Origin: Paenibacillus mellifer
Lineage (GTDB): Bacteria; Bacillota; Bacilli; Paenibacillales; Paenibacillaceae
Assembly (NCBI RefSeq): GCF_023195895.1
Contig: NZ_JALPRK010000004.1
Coordinates: 124,001-188,000, forward strand
DNA length: 64,000 nt
Direction of reading: 5' to 3'
This document shows, piece after piece, positions 56,791-64,000 of the stretch (position 1 is the stretch's first letter; each line of letters starts with the position of its first letter). The position numbers and the translations under genes are program-made. A model generated the notes under the pieces. The model was not told where the DNA came from. It did no database searches and saw only the letters and a program-made list of their open reading frames with translations.

Positions 56791-56815
56791 CAGTCTGTTG
56801 TCATACTTCTTTTTT
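56779..56815 (+). terminator. terminator after the WYL regulator gene
   Basis: GAAGTATGACA (56779-56789) pairs with TGTCATACTTC, followed by TTTTTTTATAAT. The stop codon lies in the 5' arm. Confidence 0.92.
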
Positions 56816-56854
56816 TATAATCAAGATATAAACCACTAAAGGAGAGATTCGAAT

Positions 56855-57373
56855 ATGACAGCTATTCCAGAAGAAATGTACAAATATCACACTTGGGCGA
56901 ATCAAACGATCCTCGGAAGAATCCGGGAGCTCCCCGCTTCCGTATTAAGCCAAGAAGTTAATACCTCGTTCCCCACTTTGGCCCATGCCCTGAGTCATAT
57001 TTATGCCGTAGATCAAATGTGGTATCTGGTGCTAACCGGGATGGAGATGCCGGAAGCCTTTCAAGCCACTCGTCCGTTAAATGAACGTATCCTGGAGTCC
57101 CTGGATGATTACGCCCATGCTTATAACGAGTTAGCCGAACAGTTCAGCACCTGGTTCCAAGGCCAACCCGATTTGGAGCAAAGCATGTTGTTAAATAATC
57201 CGTTTGCGGGTCCCCGCCAAACTCGTCTGTCGGAAATGCTGCTGCATCTTGTCAATCACGGGTCGTATCACAGGGGCAACGTATCGACCATGCTGCGTCA
57301 GCTCGGCCACGCTTCCACCATGAACGACTATGCGCTGTATTGGTATCAAGAACCAGCAGCAACCCTGGGTTAA
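56855..57373 (+). CDS. DinB-family (YfiT-like) metal-binding helical protein
   Basis: A 172-residue four-helix DinB-fold protein. The three metal-binding histidines fit H48 (ALSHIYAVDQMWY), and the pair in HLVNHGSYHRGNVSTML near 127-136. Many DinB members in Firmicutes are thiol-dependent transferases (bacillithiol) acting on drugs or toxins. AAAGGAGAG lies upstream of the ATG. It precedes the YdeI-type gene by 4 bases. The specific role is unknown. Confidence 0.88.
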   Translation: MTAIPEEMYKYHTWANQTILGRIRELPASVLSQEVNTSFPTLAHALSHIYAVDQMWYLVLTGMEMPEAFQATRPLNERILESLDDYAHAYNELAEQFSTWFQGQPDLEQSMLLNNPFAGPRQTRLSEMLLHLVNHGSYHRGNVSTMLRQLGHASTMNDYALYWYQEPAATLG

Positions 57374-57377
57374 AACG

Positions 57378-57947
57378 ATGGACATCCATCATTTGCTTCC
57401 GATGAAATCAAGAGAAGAACTAAGAGCATGGCTGAAGGAGTATAGTCGGACCGCGAAGTCATGTTGGGTCGCGGTGAGTATGAAACCGGCTCCGAATACC
57501 CTGTTATATTTGGATGTGGTCGAAGAAGCGTTGTGCTTCGGCTGGATCGACAGTACCAAGAAGAAAATCTCTTCAACAGAGACAGCCCAACGGCTGTCTC
57601 CTCGCAGGTTAAAGAGCTCATGGACGGAATTAAATAAAGCGCGGGTTCGTCGCCAGGAGAAGCTGGGGTTCATGACGGATGAAGGACGCAGGGTTCTTCC
57701 TGAGATGGATCCCGATTCCTTTCAGATCGACAGTGTCATCGAACAAAGGTTGCAGGAAGATCCGCAATTATACGAAAACTTCTTGGCTTTCCCGGCGCTC
57801 TATCAAAGAGTTCGGATCGATACGATCCAAAGCGTCATGAATCAACCTGAGCTTTTTCGGAGCAGGTTGGATAAATTCATCACTTACACAAGGAATAATC
57901 AAATGTATGGACAGTGGAATGACCATGGACGATTGCTGGAGGAGTAG
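57378..57947 (+). CDS. YdeI/OmpD-associated family protein
   Basis: A protein of 189 residues of the YdeI family (sometimes called bacteriocin-protection family): SREELRAWLKEYSRTAKSCWVAVSMK, ALCFGWIDSTKKK, RLSPRRLKSSWTELNKAR. No enzymatic function is established for this family. The ATG at 57378 lacks a strong RBS; an ATG eight codons later is an alternative. It is likely co-translated with the DinB gene just upstream. Confidence 0.78.
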   Translation: MDIHHLLPMKSREELRAWLKEYSRTAKSCWVAVSMKPAPNTLLYLDVVEEALCFGWIDSTKKKISSTETAQRLSPRRLKSSWTELNKARVRRQEKLGFMTDEGRRVLPEMDPDSFQIDSVIEQRLQEDPQLYENFLAFPALYQRVRIDTIQSVMNQPELFRSRLDKFITYTRNNQMYGQWNDHGRLLEE

Positions 57948-57970
57948 CTAAGTCGCCAAACCCTAGAATT

Positions 57971-58096
57971 TCACTCAGCGGTAACCAAAATCACTTCTTT
58001 AGCTTGGGATGTCCCATCGCTGCCTAAGGCTTGGACAACAATACGGTCATGCATGCTGCGACTACCGAAGTCCCACGTCAATGACCATTTCCTCAT
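57971..58096 (-). CDS. small ORF or domain remnant, 41 aa
   Basis: ATG at 58096 has GGGAGG 5 bases upstream; the frame ends with TGA at 57971. The sequence WSLTWDFGSRSMHDRIVVQALGSDG looks like one strand pair of an Ig- or FnIII-like domain, so it may be the tail of a lost gene rather than a peptide of its own. It lies 30 bases behind the truncated AraC gene. The assignment is uncertain. Confidence 0.35.
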   Translation of the reverse strand: MRKWSLTWDFGSRSMHDRIVVQALGSDGTSQAKEVILVTAE

Positions 58097-58126
58097 CCTA
58101 ACCTCCCTAAACGACTTGATCGGTTA

Positions 58127-58642
58127 CTACTGAACATTAGAAAACTTGCGAGAGTTGTTCCGATACGTCGTTGGAGATATCCCCTTCTTGGACGTAAACT
58201 GTTTGATGAAATAGGTGTCATATTCAAACCCGGTTGCTCGCGCAATATCGTTGAGGTTCATATCGGTGTGGGTTAAAAGTTCACTGGCCACTTTCAATCG
58301 ATAAGAGAGCAAGTAGCCCATCGCGGTCGAACCGCATCGCTCCTGAAACTGCTTATTTAACGTTACTCGGTTCAAATGTGCGGTCTCCGACAAGTCCTCC
58401 AGCGTTATCTTCCTGGAATAATTCGTGTGGATATACTCTAACACTTGGTCCACTGGGGACGGTTCGCGATATTGATTCAACTCCTCCAGCAAGCCTAGAA
58501 TCTGAATGAGATATTTCTTAATGCGACATGCCCACCGCTCATCGCTTTGCGCCATCACTTCCATGCCAAGCACAAAAAACCATTCAAAAATATGCGGATA
58601 GGCGCTTGCGGTGAGTCGGGGGATGCCTGGATAAGGATCCAC
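58127..58642 (-). pseudogene. truncated AraC-family regulator (C-terminal part)
   Basis: About 171 codons remain. They contain a partial helical region and the complete AraC DNA-binding domain (VDQVLEYIHTNYSRKITLEDLSETAHLNR, LLTHTDMNLNDIARATGFEYDTYFIKQFTSKKGISPTTYR). The N-terminal sensor domain of about 110 residues expected for this type is missing. The open frame continues upstream of 58642, but there it is antisense to the epoxide hydrolase remnant, so that part is not AraC sequence. A GTG at 58642 is the only plausible start. Confidence 0.7.
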
Positions 58643-58676
58643 TCTGTGAAACAGCGAAAGCCCGGTTTGGATGCTG

Positions 58677-59109
58677 GGGGCCGACGTTAGCTTATGGCCT
58701 GTCCGACTCCCCCGTCGGATTAGCCAGCTGGATCCTTGAGAAGCTTCGGGCCTGGAGCGATTGCAACGGAGATCTCCGGCAGCGATTCACAGAGGACGAA
58801 CTTCTCACACATGTCATGATTTATTGGGTCACGAATACGGTTGGATCGGCAGCCCAGATCTATTATGAAAATACCCATGCGCTGCCGCCTCTCGGCTACA
58901 TCGCGGTTCCGACCGCACTTGCCTTGTTCAAGGCGGATATCTTACCCCCGCCCAGAGAATGGGCTACGCGTCATTTGAATGTAACCCGTTGGACTTCCAT
59001 GCCCCGAGGCGGTCACTTTACCGCCATGGAAGAACCGGAGCTGATGGCCGAGGATATCCGAGAGTTCTTCAGGCCGTTCCGAACAATACGTCCTGCCCAA
59101 TTCCATTGA
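58677..59109 (+). pseudogene. truncated epoxide hydrolase (C-terminal part)
   Basis: The frame reads TLAYGLSDSPVGLASWILEKL, then FTEDELLTHVMIYWVTNTVGSAAQIYYEN, and RWTSMPRGGHFTAMEEPELMAEDIREFF, ending at 59109. This is the C-terminal third of an EHN-type epoxide hydrolase, including the catalytic histidine region (GGHF). The N-terminal ~240 residues, with oxyanion hole and nucleophile, are absent. It has no start codon or RBS at the break point. Confidence 0.75.
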
Positions 59110-59121
59110 TAACCCAAATTC

Positions 59122-59151
59122 AAAGAGGCTAACCGCTTGGTTAGCCTCTTT
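59122..59151. terminator. bidirectional terminator in repeat block A
   Basis: AAAGAGGCTAACC pairs perfectly with GGTTAGCCTCTTT around GCTT. It can end both the epoxide hydrolase remnant (plus) and the MarR gene (minus). The block 59127-59186, including sequence beyond the hairpin, resembles 60503-60560. Confidence 0.85.
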
Positions 59152-59219
59152 GGTGTGGAACTTCCTATGTTTAACCCTTTTTGCATACCACCAACCGGTC
59201 TTCTTCCGAACATTAGGGT

Positions 59220-59690
59220 TCACCCCAGATCTTGCGCGGCCCATCCGGGCTCATCTATGCGAATGGCCCCGTCTCCAATGAGCGTCTTCAACCTTGCCTC
59301 TAGCGTTGCGAGTTCAGCGACGCCAATTTGCTCTTCCCAATTCTTACGCAGGTCATCGAAGATCGCTTCCCCCTGCCGCATCACTTCAAAACCGAGAGAC
59401 GTCACTTGCAGCCGTTTGCGACGTGCATCATGAGGGTCCGATTCACGCGAGATGTAACCTCGGTCGAGGAGAACGGCGATGGTCTTCGATGCCGCCTGCT
59501 TCGAGACAGACATCCGACGACCCAAATCCGAGGCGCTATCGGCACCTGCTACAATCGCTCGCATCGCAAAGTCATGAACAGGACGAAAATCGTCATACCC
59601 GCGAGCGGCCATTTCAACCATAGCAGCATCAACGAGCGTACGGTAGCCTCCCAGGAGGAGGAGGGCAAGATCAGCTCCAGATCGAGACAT
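59220..59690 (-). CDS. MarR-family transcriptional regulator
   Basis: A 156-residue winged-helix regulator. The HTH is near SASDLGRRMSVSKQAASKTIAVLLDRGYISRESDPHDARRKRLQVT, with the wing carrying DPHDARRKRL. GAAGG lies about 7 bases before the ATG. It appears intact. It is co-directional with the truncated hydrolase at 59783-60475 and lies between the two copies of the terminator block. MarR proteins typically control neighbouring detoxification genes, here probably the lost hydrolase. Confidence 0.9.
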   Translation of the reverse strand: MSRSGADLALLLLGGYRTLVDAAMVEMAARGYDDFRPVHDFAMRAIVAGADSASDLGRRMSVSKQAASKTIAVLLDRGYISRESDPHDARRKRLQVTSLGFEVMRQGEAIFDDLRKNWEEQIGVAELATLEARLKTLIGDGAIRIDEPGWAAQDLG

Positions 59691-59782
59691 TAGGGTTCCT
59701 TCTTTTGTAAGCGTGTTTCTATTTACTTTACCCCATCGTACCCTCGTTTTCCAGCCTTTTTTGCTTGTTCATTAACTAAAGC

Positions 59783-60475
59783 TCAAGCCCTGTCGACACT
59801 CTCAAGGAAGTCGAGGATCGCCGTCGAAAGAGCCTCCGGTGCTTCCATAGCAACGTAATGACCGACGCCCTCAAGTTGCACAGATTGAATCCTACCGGAC
59901 GTGATCTGCCTCAAGGTTCTCTCGGTAAACGTTCCACCGCCAGCACCTATAGCAAGAACTGGCATGGTCAATGGATTGGTTTGGGCGATTTCCTTAATGT
60001 TGTTGTCACCTTCCGTGAGCATGGACTGGTAGAGACCGATCGCTCCACGCCAGCCGCCCGGACGAGAGTATGTACGGACGAACTCATCAATGTCGGTATC
60101 CGTGATCGCTCCCTGAACTGCGATCATGGAAGGGAAAGCCCATTCCCCCAGGAACTCCCGTTCGTGGTTGGCAAGGAGCATTTCGGCGATACCGGGTGCT
60201 GCCAAAACGCCAATATGCCATGAGCCGCCATGCGTGATATCGCCCAAGCTTTCAAGGCCGAATCCGGCAAGCCCCATCTCGATAGCGGTAAAGCTGCGAA
60301 CATCTTCCGGGTGCATGGCAGCGAGTCGGAAGACCGTTGCTCCGCTAATATCTTGCCCCGTGAGGTGCACCGGACCTATGCCGAGCAGCCCGATGAGTTG
60401 ATGTAAATCCTCAGCAGAAGTCGCACTGTCATAATCCCCCTCGTCATGGCTGGAATTGTCTATGTCAAGTGGTTT
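59783..60475 (-). pseudogene. N-terminally truncated alpha/beta hydrolase
   Basis: About 225 codons of an alpha/beta hydrolase of the haloalkane dehalogenase/epoxide hydrolase type. Seen are the nucleophile elbow region VHLTGQDISGATVF (Asp nucleophile), a cap domain, and the C-terminal VQLEGVGHYVAMEAPEALSTAILDFL with the catalytic His. The start of the fold (HGFP oxyanion motif and first strands) is missing. The open frame runs on through the terminator of the next gene to 60580, which is not credible protein. No RBS is present. Confidence 0.72.
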
Positions 60476-60494
60476 TTCAACTTTGAAGAGCAAC

Positions 60495-60522
60495 ACAAAA
60501 AAGGCTAACCGCTTGGTTAGCC
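60495..60522 (-). terminator. terminator of the Gfo/Idh oxidoreductase gene (repeat block B)
   Basis: On the minus strand GGCTAACC-AAGC-GGTTAGCC followed by TTTTTTG, 25 bases past the oxidoreductase stop codon. The surrounding 60503-60560 sequence is similar to 59127-59186. Confidence 0.9.
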
Positions 60523-60545
60523 CTCCTGTGGGGTGCTTTCTATGT

Positions 60546-61583
60546 TCAACCCTTGTGGCAAGATTCAAAAATATCATCAATCAGCTTCAGGACCTTGCGA
60601 ACTTCCTCATTCTTTACGATGGGCTCTGCGCCTTCGCGTACGACCTCATAGAAGTTTTGATAGAACGGGACGAAATCCGCTTTGGGTTCCGGGAAAGCCA
60701 ATTTTTCGGTAGCTTCTTCCGAAGGAGGCGCCATGGTCTTGGTAAGTCCCACACCCGCTTGGATTGGGGTCGGAGCCGCTACATCCTTGCGACCGGTCGC
60801 CGCGATGATCTCGCCGGATAAATCCCAATCGTTAATTTTCGCGGTTCCTTCAAGACCCTTCACATACCAACGAGGAAGCTTGGTATAGTTGGTGGTCCCT
60901 ACCTCGACTAGTGCTCTCACGCCATTTTCGAAGGTGATGTAGCTCATAAATCCGTCATCCACTTCATCACCCAAAATATAACTCAAGTCGGAGTGCACGC
61001 TTTGAACAGGGCTATCGACCAGCCAAAGCAGTTGATCCAGCAAATGGACCCCCCAATCAAGCAGCATGCCGCCCCCGTGCTTCTCCAAGTGACGCCAATC
61101 GCCTGGAATGCCATTAGCTCCTTGAACACGGGTTTCAATTTGGAAAATATCCCCGATCGTCTTGTTCTGATACAACTGACGTATGATCAGGAAATCCGGG
61201 TCCCACCGACGATTCTGGTGAACCATAAAGACGTTTCCTGTCTCTTTCACAACCGCCAGAATCTCGTCGAGCTCATCGGTATTCATCGCTACAGGCTTTT
61301 CGCAGACCACATGCTTACCCGCCCGCAGAGCTCTGATCGCGATTTCTTTATGCGAATCATTAGGTGTCGCAATCAGAATCGCTTCGATGTTGCCATCCTT
61401 TAAGACTTCATCCAGGCTTTCATAAATGTGAAGGCCTTTCCCTTTGGAGATCTGCTGTCTTTCTCCGGAGATATCATAGGTCCCCACCACATGAAAACGA
61501 GTGCTCTCCGCAGGGATCAAGTTGTGGGCATGGTAAGAACCCATACCGCCATAGCCGATTACGGCGAAATTGATGATTGACAT
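60546..61583 (-). CDS. Gfo/Idh/MocA family oxidoreductase
   Basis: A 345-residue NAD(P)-dependent dehydrogenase. Rossmann motif VIGYGGMGSYHAHN (about 7-20), then the conserved EKPVAMNTDEL, and a C-terminal beta-sheet domain with DWGVHLLDQLLWLV holding the active-site His. Members act on inositols, sugars or sugar acids. The ATG at 61583 has AAAGGAG 8 bases upstream. It is the last gene of an operon Gfo/Idh - ThuA - isomerase - Gfo/Idh, 13 bases after the isomerase gene. Confidence 0.92.
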   Translation of the reverse strand: MSIINFAVIGYGGMGSYHAHNLIPAESTRFHVVGTYDISGERQQISKGKGLHIYESLDEVLKDGNIEAILIATPNDSHKEIAIRALRAGKHVVCEKPVAMNTDELDEILAVVKETGNVFMVHQNRRWDPDFLIIRQLYQNKTIGDIFQIETRVQGANGIPGDWRHLEKHGGGMLLDWGVHLLDQLLWLVDSPVQSVHSDLSYILGDEVDDGFMSYITFENGVRALVEVGTTNYTKLPRWYVKGLEGTAKINDWDLSGEIIAATGRKDVAAPTPIQAGVGLTKTMAPPSEEATEKLAFPEPKADFVPFYQNFYEVVREGAEPIVKNEEVRKVLKLIDDIFESCHKG

Positions 61584-61596
61584 CGTGCTAGCTCCT

Positions 61597-62565
61597 TTAC
61601 GCCCACCACATAGCTGAGGGTTGTTCATGAATCATGATCGATTTCAAGTTGGTAATGGCACGAGTTAAACCTTCGTCAACCGACATAATCGGATCCTCGT
61701 GCTCAATGCTTAACACATAATCGTAACCATATACGCGCAAGGCGGAAATGATATCCGACCATACCTTCAGGTCATGGCCGCAACCTACCGAACGGAAGGT
61801 CCAGGCCCGGGTCTTCACATTACCGTATGGCTGCATGTCGGTTAAGCCGTACATATTGATGTTGTCCTGATCCAAGTAAGTATCCTTCGCGTGGAAATGG
61901 TGGATCGCTCCGGCCTCCCCAAGAATTTTGACAGCAGCAACCGGGTCAATCCCTTGCCACCACAAATGACTTGGATCCAGGTTGCAGCCGATGGCTTTGC
62001 CGGTCGTTTCCCGCAACTTCAACATCGTATAAGGTGTATGCGCCAGGAAGCCGCCATGGAGCTCAATCCCGATCTTCACGCCTGCCGCTTCGGCTTCGGT
62101 GTTGATCCCTTTCCAATATGGAATCAATTTATGTTCCCATTGGTATGTGTAGCTGTCATCATATTCGGTTGGCCAAGGCAATACCGGCCAGTTCACTTGA
62201 GTATCCGCTGCATTCCCACCCGATACGCCGGAGAAGCCATTAACAACCGGAACGTTCAGCAAGCTTGCCAGCTTGATGGTCTTGCGCAGTAATTCGTCCG
62301 CTTCTGCAGCCACTTCTTTGACCGGAGAGATCGGGTTGTTATGGCAGCTGAGCGCGGAGATCTCCAAGCCCTTATCGGCTAATTTGGCGAGATATTCTGT
62401 TCTAGCTTCACTGCTTGCCAATAACTTATCGATATCCAAGTGCGCGTTGCCCGGATAGCCGCCGGTGCCAATTTCCACCGTCTGCAATCCCTTCTTGGCA
62501 ACCTCCTCGATCATCTCATCAAAGCTTAATGCGTTAAACAATGGCGTAAATACACCCAGTTTCAT
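61597..62565 (-). CDS. sugar phosphate isomerase/epimerase (xylose isomerase-like TIM barrel)
   Basis: A 322-residue AP-endonuclease-2/IolE-type barrel: MKLGVFTPLFNALSFDEMIEEVAKKGLQTVEIGTGGY, IGIELHGGFLAHT, GCNLDPSHLWWQG, HFHAKDTYL and the late SIEHEDPIMSVDEGL, which together give the usual Glu/Asp/His metal site. GGAG lies 9 bases before the ATG at 62565. It follows ThuA by 13 bases. Substrate is unknown; the context suggests a keto-sugar or inositol derivative. Confidence 0.92.
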   Translation of the reverse strand: MKLGVFTPLFNALSFDEMIEEVAKKGLQTVEIGTGGYPGNAHLDIDKLLASSEARTEYLAKLADKGLEISALSCHNNPISPVKEVAAEADELLRKTIKLASLLNVPVVNGFSGVSGGNAADTQVNWPVLPWPTEYDDSYTYQWEHKLIPYWKGINTEAEAAGVKIGIELHGGFLAHTPYTMLKLRETTGKAIGCNLDPSHLWWQGIDPVAAVKILGEAGAIHHFHAKDTYLDQDNINMYGLTDMQPYGNVKTRAWTFRSVGCGHDLKVWSDIISALRVYGYDYVLSIEHEDPIMSVDEGLTRAITNLKSIMIHEQPSAMWWA

Positions 62566-62578
62566 CGACAATCACTCC

Positions 62579-63289
62579 TTATTTTTCGCGTGCTTCATAG
62601 TGGCCATAAACAGGATACCCATTTTGGGTTGGAGCGCACCAACGAATTCCGTTCTTGATGACTTTCTGCACTTTCTCGTGATAATAACTTGGATAGGTTT
62701 CATGTCCAGGTTGGAAATAGAAGATCTTCCCGTTTCCACGGCGGTAAGTACAACCGCTGCGGAAGACTTCGCCCCCAGGAAACCAACTGATAAAGACCAA
62801 TTCATCCGGTGCTGGAATATCGAAATGCTCGCCGTACATCTCTTCTTTGTCCAATTCAATGAAATCGCCAATTCCCTCCGCGATCGGGTGGCTTGGGTTC
62901 ACGTTCCAAATGCGGCAGTGTTTACCGTCTTCCCGCCATTTGAGGTCACAGGAAGTACCCATGAGTTTCTTGAAAATTTTCGAGAAATGTCCCGAGTGCA
63001 GCACGACAAGGCCCATACCTTCAAGAACCCGTTTATGCACACGTTCGACGATTTCATCTTGTACTTCATCATGCGCCATATGTCCCCACCAGATGAGGAC
63101 ATCGGTATCTTCCAATACTTCTTCCGTCAAGCCATGCTCCGGTTCATCCAAAGTCGCTGTCTTCACCTTGAACTGATCTTCGCTCAAGAACTTCGCCAAT
63201 TGCCCATGAATGCCCTCCGGATACATGTCCTGAACGGCTTGGTCGGTTTTCTCATGCCGAAATTCGTTCCATACGGTTACTTGAATCAT
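62579..63289 (-). CDS. ThuA domain protein
   Basis: A 236-residue ThuA-type protein (glutamine-amidotransferase-like fold): [43 protein letters not shown], and [37 protein letters not shown]. ThuA of rhizobia takes part in trehalose/disaccharide catabolism with the dehydrogenase ThuB; ThuA itself has no settled reaction. AGGAGAG precedes the ATG. It lies between the two oxidoreductase/isomerase genes, 18 bases after the first. Confidence 0.92.
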   Translation of the reverse strand: MIQVTVWNEFRHEKTDQAVQDMYPEGIHGQLAKFLSEDQFKVKTATLDEPEHGLTEEVLEDTDVLIWWGHMAHDEVQDEIVERVHKRVLEGMGLVVLHSGHFSKIFKKLMGTSCDLKWREDGKHCRIWNVNPSHPIAEGIGDFIELDKEEMYGEHFDIPAPDELVFISWFPGGEVFRSGCTYRRGNGKIFYFQPGHETYPSYYHEKVQKVIKNGIRWCAPTQNGYPVYGHYEAREK

Positions 63290-63307
63290 GGATATCTCTC
63301 CTTGATC

Positions 63308-64000
63308 TTATAAGTACACGGGTTCGCCGGTCTTCGAGGATTTATATATCGCTTCTAGGATTTCCGTAACCACTAAAGCCTCCTCCGGCTTCACGACAGG
63401 TTCCGTATCATTTAGGATGGCCTGAATCCAAGAATGAGCTTCAAGCACCTCCGGTCTCTCCCCTGCACCATCGTAGAAAGCGACGCCCCCGGTTTGCAGT
63501 TCAATCTTCTTCTCATACAACAAGCTGTGATCTTCACCGTTGATAGTCAAGCCGTTGTTCATGTCAGCGCCTGCTTTGGTTCCGCACAACGTCGTTTTTG
63601 CTTCTTTCACATCCAGGCTGTTCAGGGCCCAGCTGGACTCTAGGAAGATCGTTGCTCCGTTCTCCATCACCACGAATCCAAACGCGGAGTCTTCTACGGT
63701 GAATTTCTCAGGATCCCAAGGTCCCCAAGCATTCGCCGCATTAGGCGTTTGAGATAAAGCATGATACGTTTTCCCAACCACGTATTTCGGCTTGTAGTTG
63801 TTCATCATCCAGAGCGTCAGGTCCAATGCGTGCGTGCCGATATCGATCAAGGGTCCCCCGCCTTGAGCTTCCTCATCCAGGAACACGCCCCAGGTTGGAA
63901 CGGCACGGCGACGAATCGCATGGGCTTTTCCAAAATATATTTCTCCCAATCCGCCCTCTTCGCAAACTTGATGCAAATATCTCGAATCGGTCCGGAACCG
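63308..64000 (-). CDS. Gfo/Idh/MocA family oxidoreductase, partial
   Basis: The C-terminal 230 residues of a dehydrogenase that enters from beyond the window; the frame is open to base 64000. Seen are LGEIYFGKAHAIRRRAVPTWG, the active-site GGGPLIDIGTHALDLTLWMM and the C-terminal EALVVTEILEAIYKSSKTGEPVYL. The Rossmann domain is outside the window. It is the first visible gene of the ThuA operon. Confidence 0.9.
   Translation of the reverse strand, partial: RFRTDSRYLHQVCEEGGLGEIYFGKAHAIRRRAVPTWGVFLDEEAQGGGPLIDIGTHALDLTLWMMNNYKPKYVVGKTYHALSQTPNAANAWGPWDPEKFTVEDSAFGFVVMENGATIFLESSWALNSLDVKEAKTTLCGTKAGADMNNGLTINGEDHSLLYEKKIELQTGGVAFYDGAGERPEVLEAHSWIQAILNDTEPVVKPEEALVVTEILEAIYKSSKTGEPVYL

Noticed and set aside
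58643-58760. Upstream continuation of the AraC frame
   Set aside because: The open frame there is antisense to epoxide hydrolase sequence and has no AraC sensor-domain character.
60476-60580. N-terminal 35 codons of the alpha/beta hydrolase frame
   Set aside because: They read through the terminator hairpin and the 3' end of the oxidoreductase gene, so they are not true hydrolase sequence.
62465-63313. 282-codon plus-strand ORF
   Set aside because: Antisense to the isomerase and ThuA genes, which have strong RBSs and clear motifs.

Overview
The window looks like chromosomal DNA of a spore-forming Firmicute of the Paenibacillaceae, most likely Paenibacillus or a close relative. The evidence is: sporulation genes (cotE, spoVK); the syntenic block cotE-mutS-mutL ... 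miaA-hfq ... spoVK-hflX-ynbB-glnR-glnA, which follows Bacillus subtilis order; strong AGGAGG-type ribosome binding sites; and many YtcQ/LplB/YtcP sugar transporters with membrane-anchored AraC sensors. The species call is inference. No rRNA, tRNA, CRISPR array or transposase gene was seen.

Region 1 (1-21.2 kb, almost all on the minus strand) is the conserved core: a 51-residue unknown gene, glnA-glnR behind a doubled GlnR operator, a PLP lyase (YnbB), hflX, spoVK, a YdcF-like protein, a DUF402 phosphatase, a class A penicillin-binding protein, hfq, miaA, a SAM methyltransferase, mutL, mutS, an amidoligase-like protein, cotE and an ArAE exporter. Two copies of an unnamed ~210 bp repeat lie in intergenic positions at 4.8-5.0 kb and 10.2-10.4 kb.

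Region 2 (21.3-30 kb) holds a NitT/TauT-type ABC importer, an M32 carboxypeptidase, a small unknown ORF, a beta-carbonic anhydrase with a PatB-type lyase, and a DrrAB-like ABC exporter whose ribosome binding site can be buried in a perfect 10-bp hairpin.

Region 3 (30-37.3 kb) looks like an accessory patch. It has an AT-richer methyltransferase / glycosyltransferase / GT-D trio, an ABC-F protein behind an elaborate attenuation leader (short leader peptide, alternative stems, two intrinsic terminators in series), a MurE-family ligase standing outside any division cluster, and an MFS exporter.

Region 4 (37.3-55 kb) is transport and catabolism. One tightly coupled eight-gene operon joins an ABC importer to a PHP-type phosphoesterase, an unusual GDPD-family protein and a LacI regulator. 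A second locus joins a membrane AraC sensor and an unlipidated solute-binding protein to a separate lipoprotein/permease/permease/GH88 operon for unsaturated uronide oligosaccharides.

Region 5 (55-64 kb) holds RidA and an HxlR-WYL regulator pair, DinB and YdeI-type proteins, a decayed stretch (AraC, epoxide hydrolase and alpha/beta hydrolase remnants around an intact MarR gene), and an inositol/sugar-type operon of two Gfo/Idh/MocA oxidoreductases, ThuA and a sugar-phosphate isomerase; the first of these genes is cut by the window edge.

Most promising for follow-up: the ABC-F leader, the paired dispersed repeat with its flanking direct repeats, the amidoligase beside cotE, the phosphodiester-type operon, the unlipidated binding protein coupled to an AraC sensor, and the SD-masking hairpin of the exporter.
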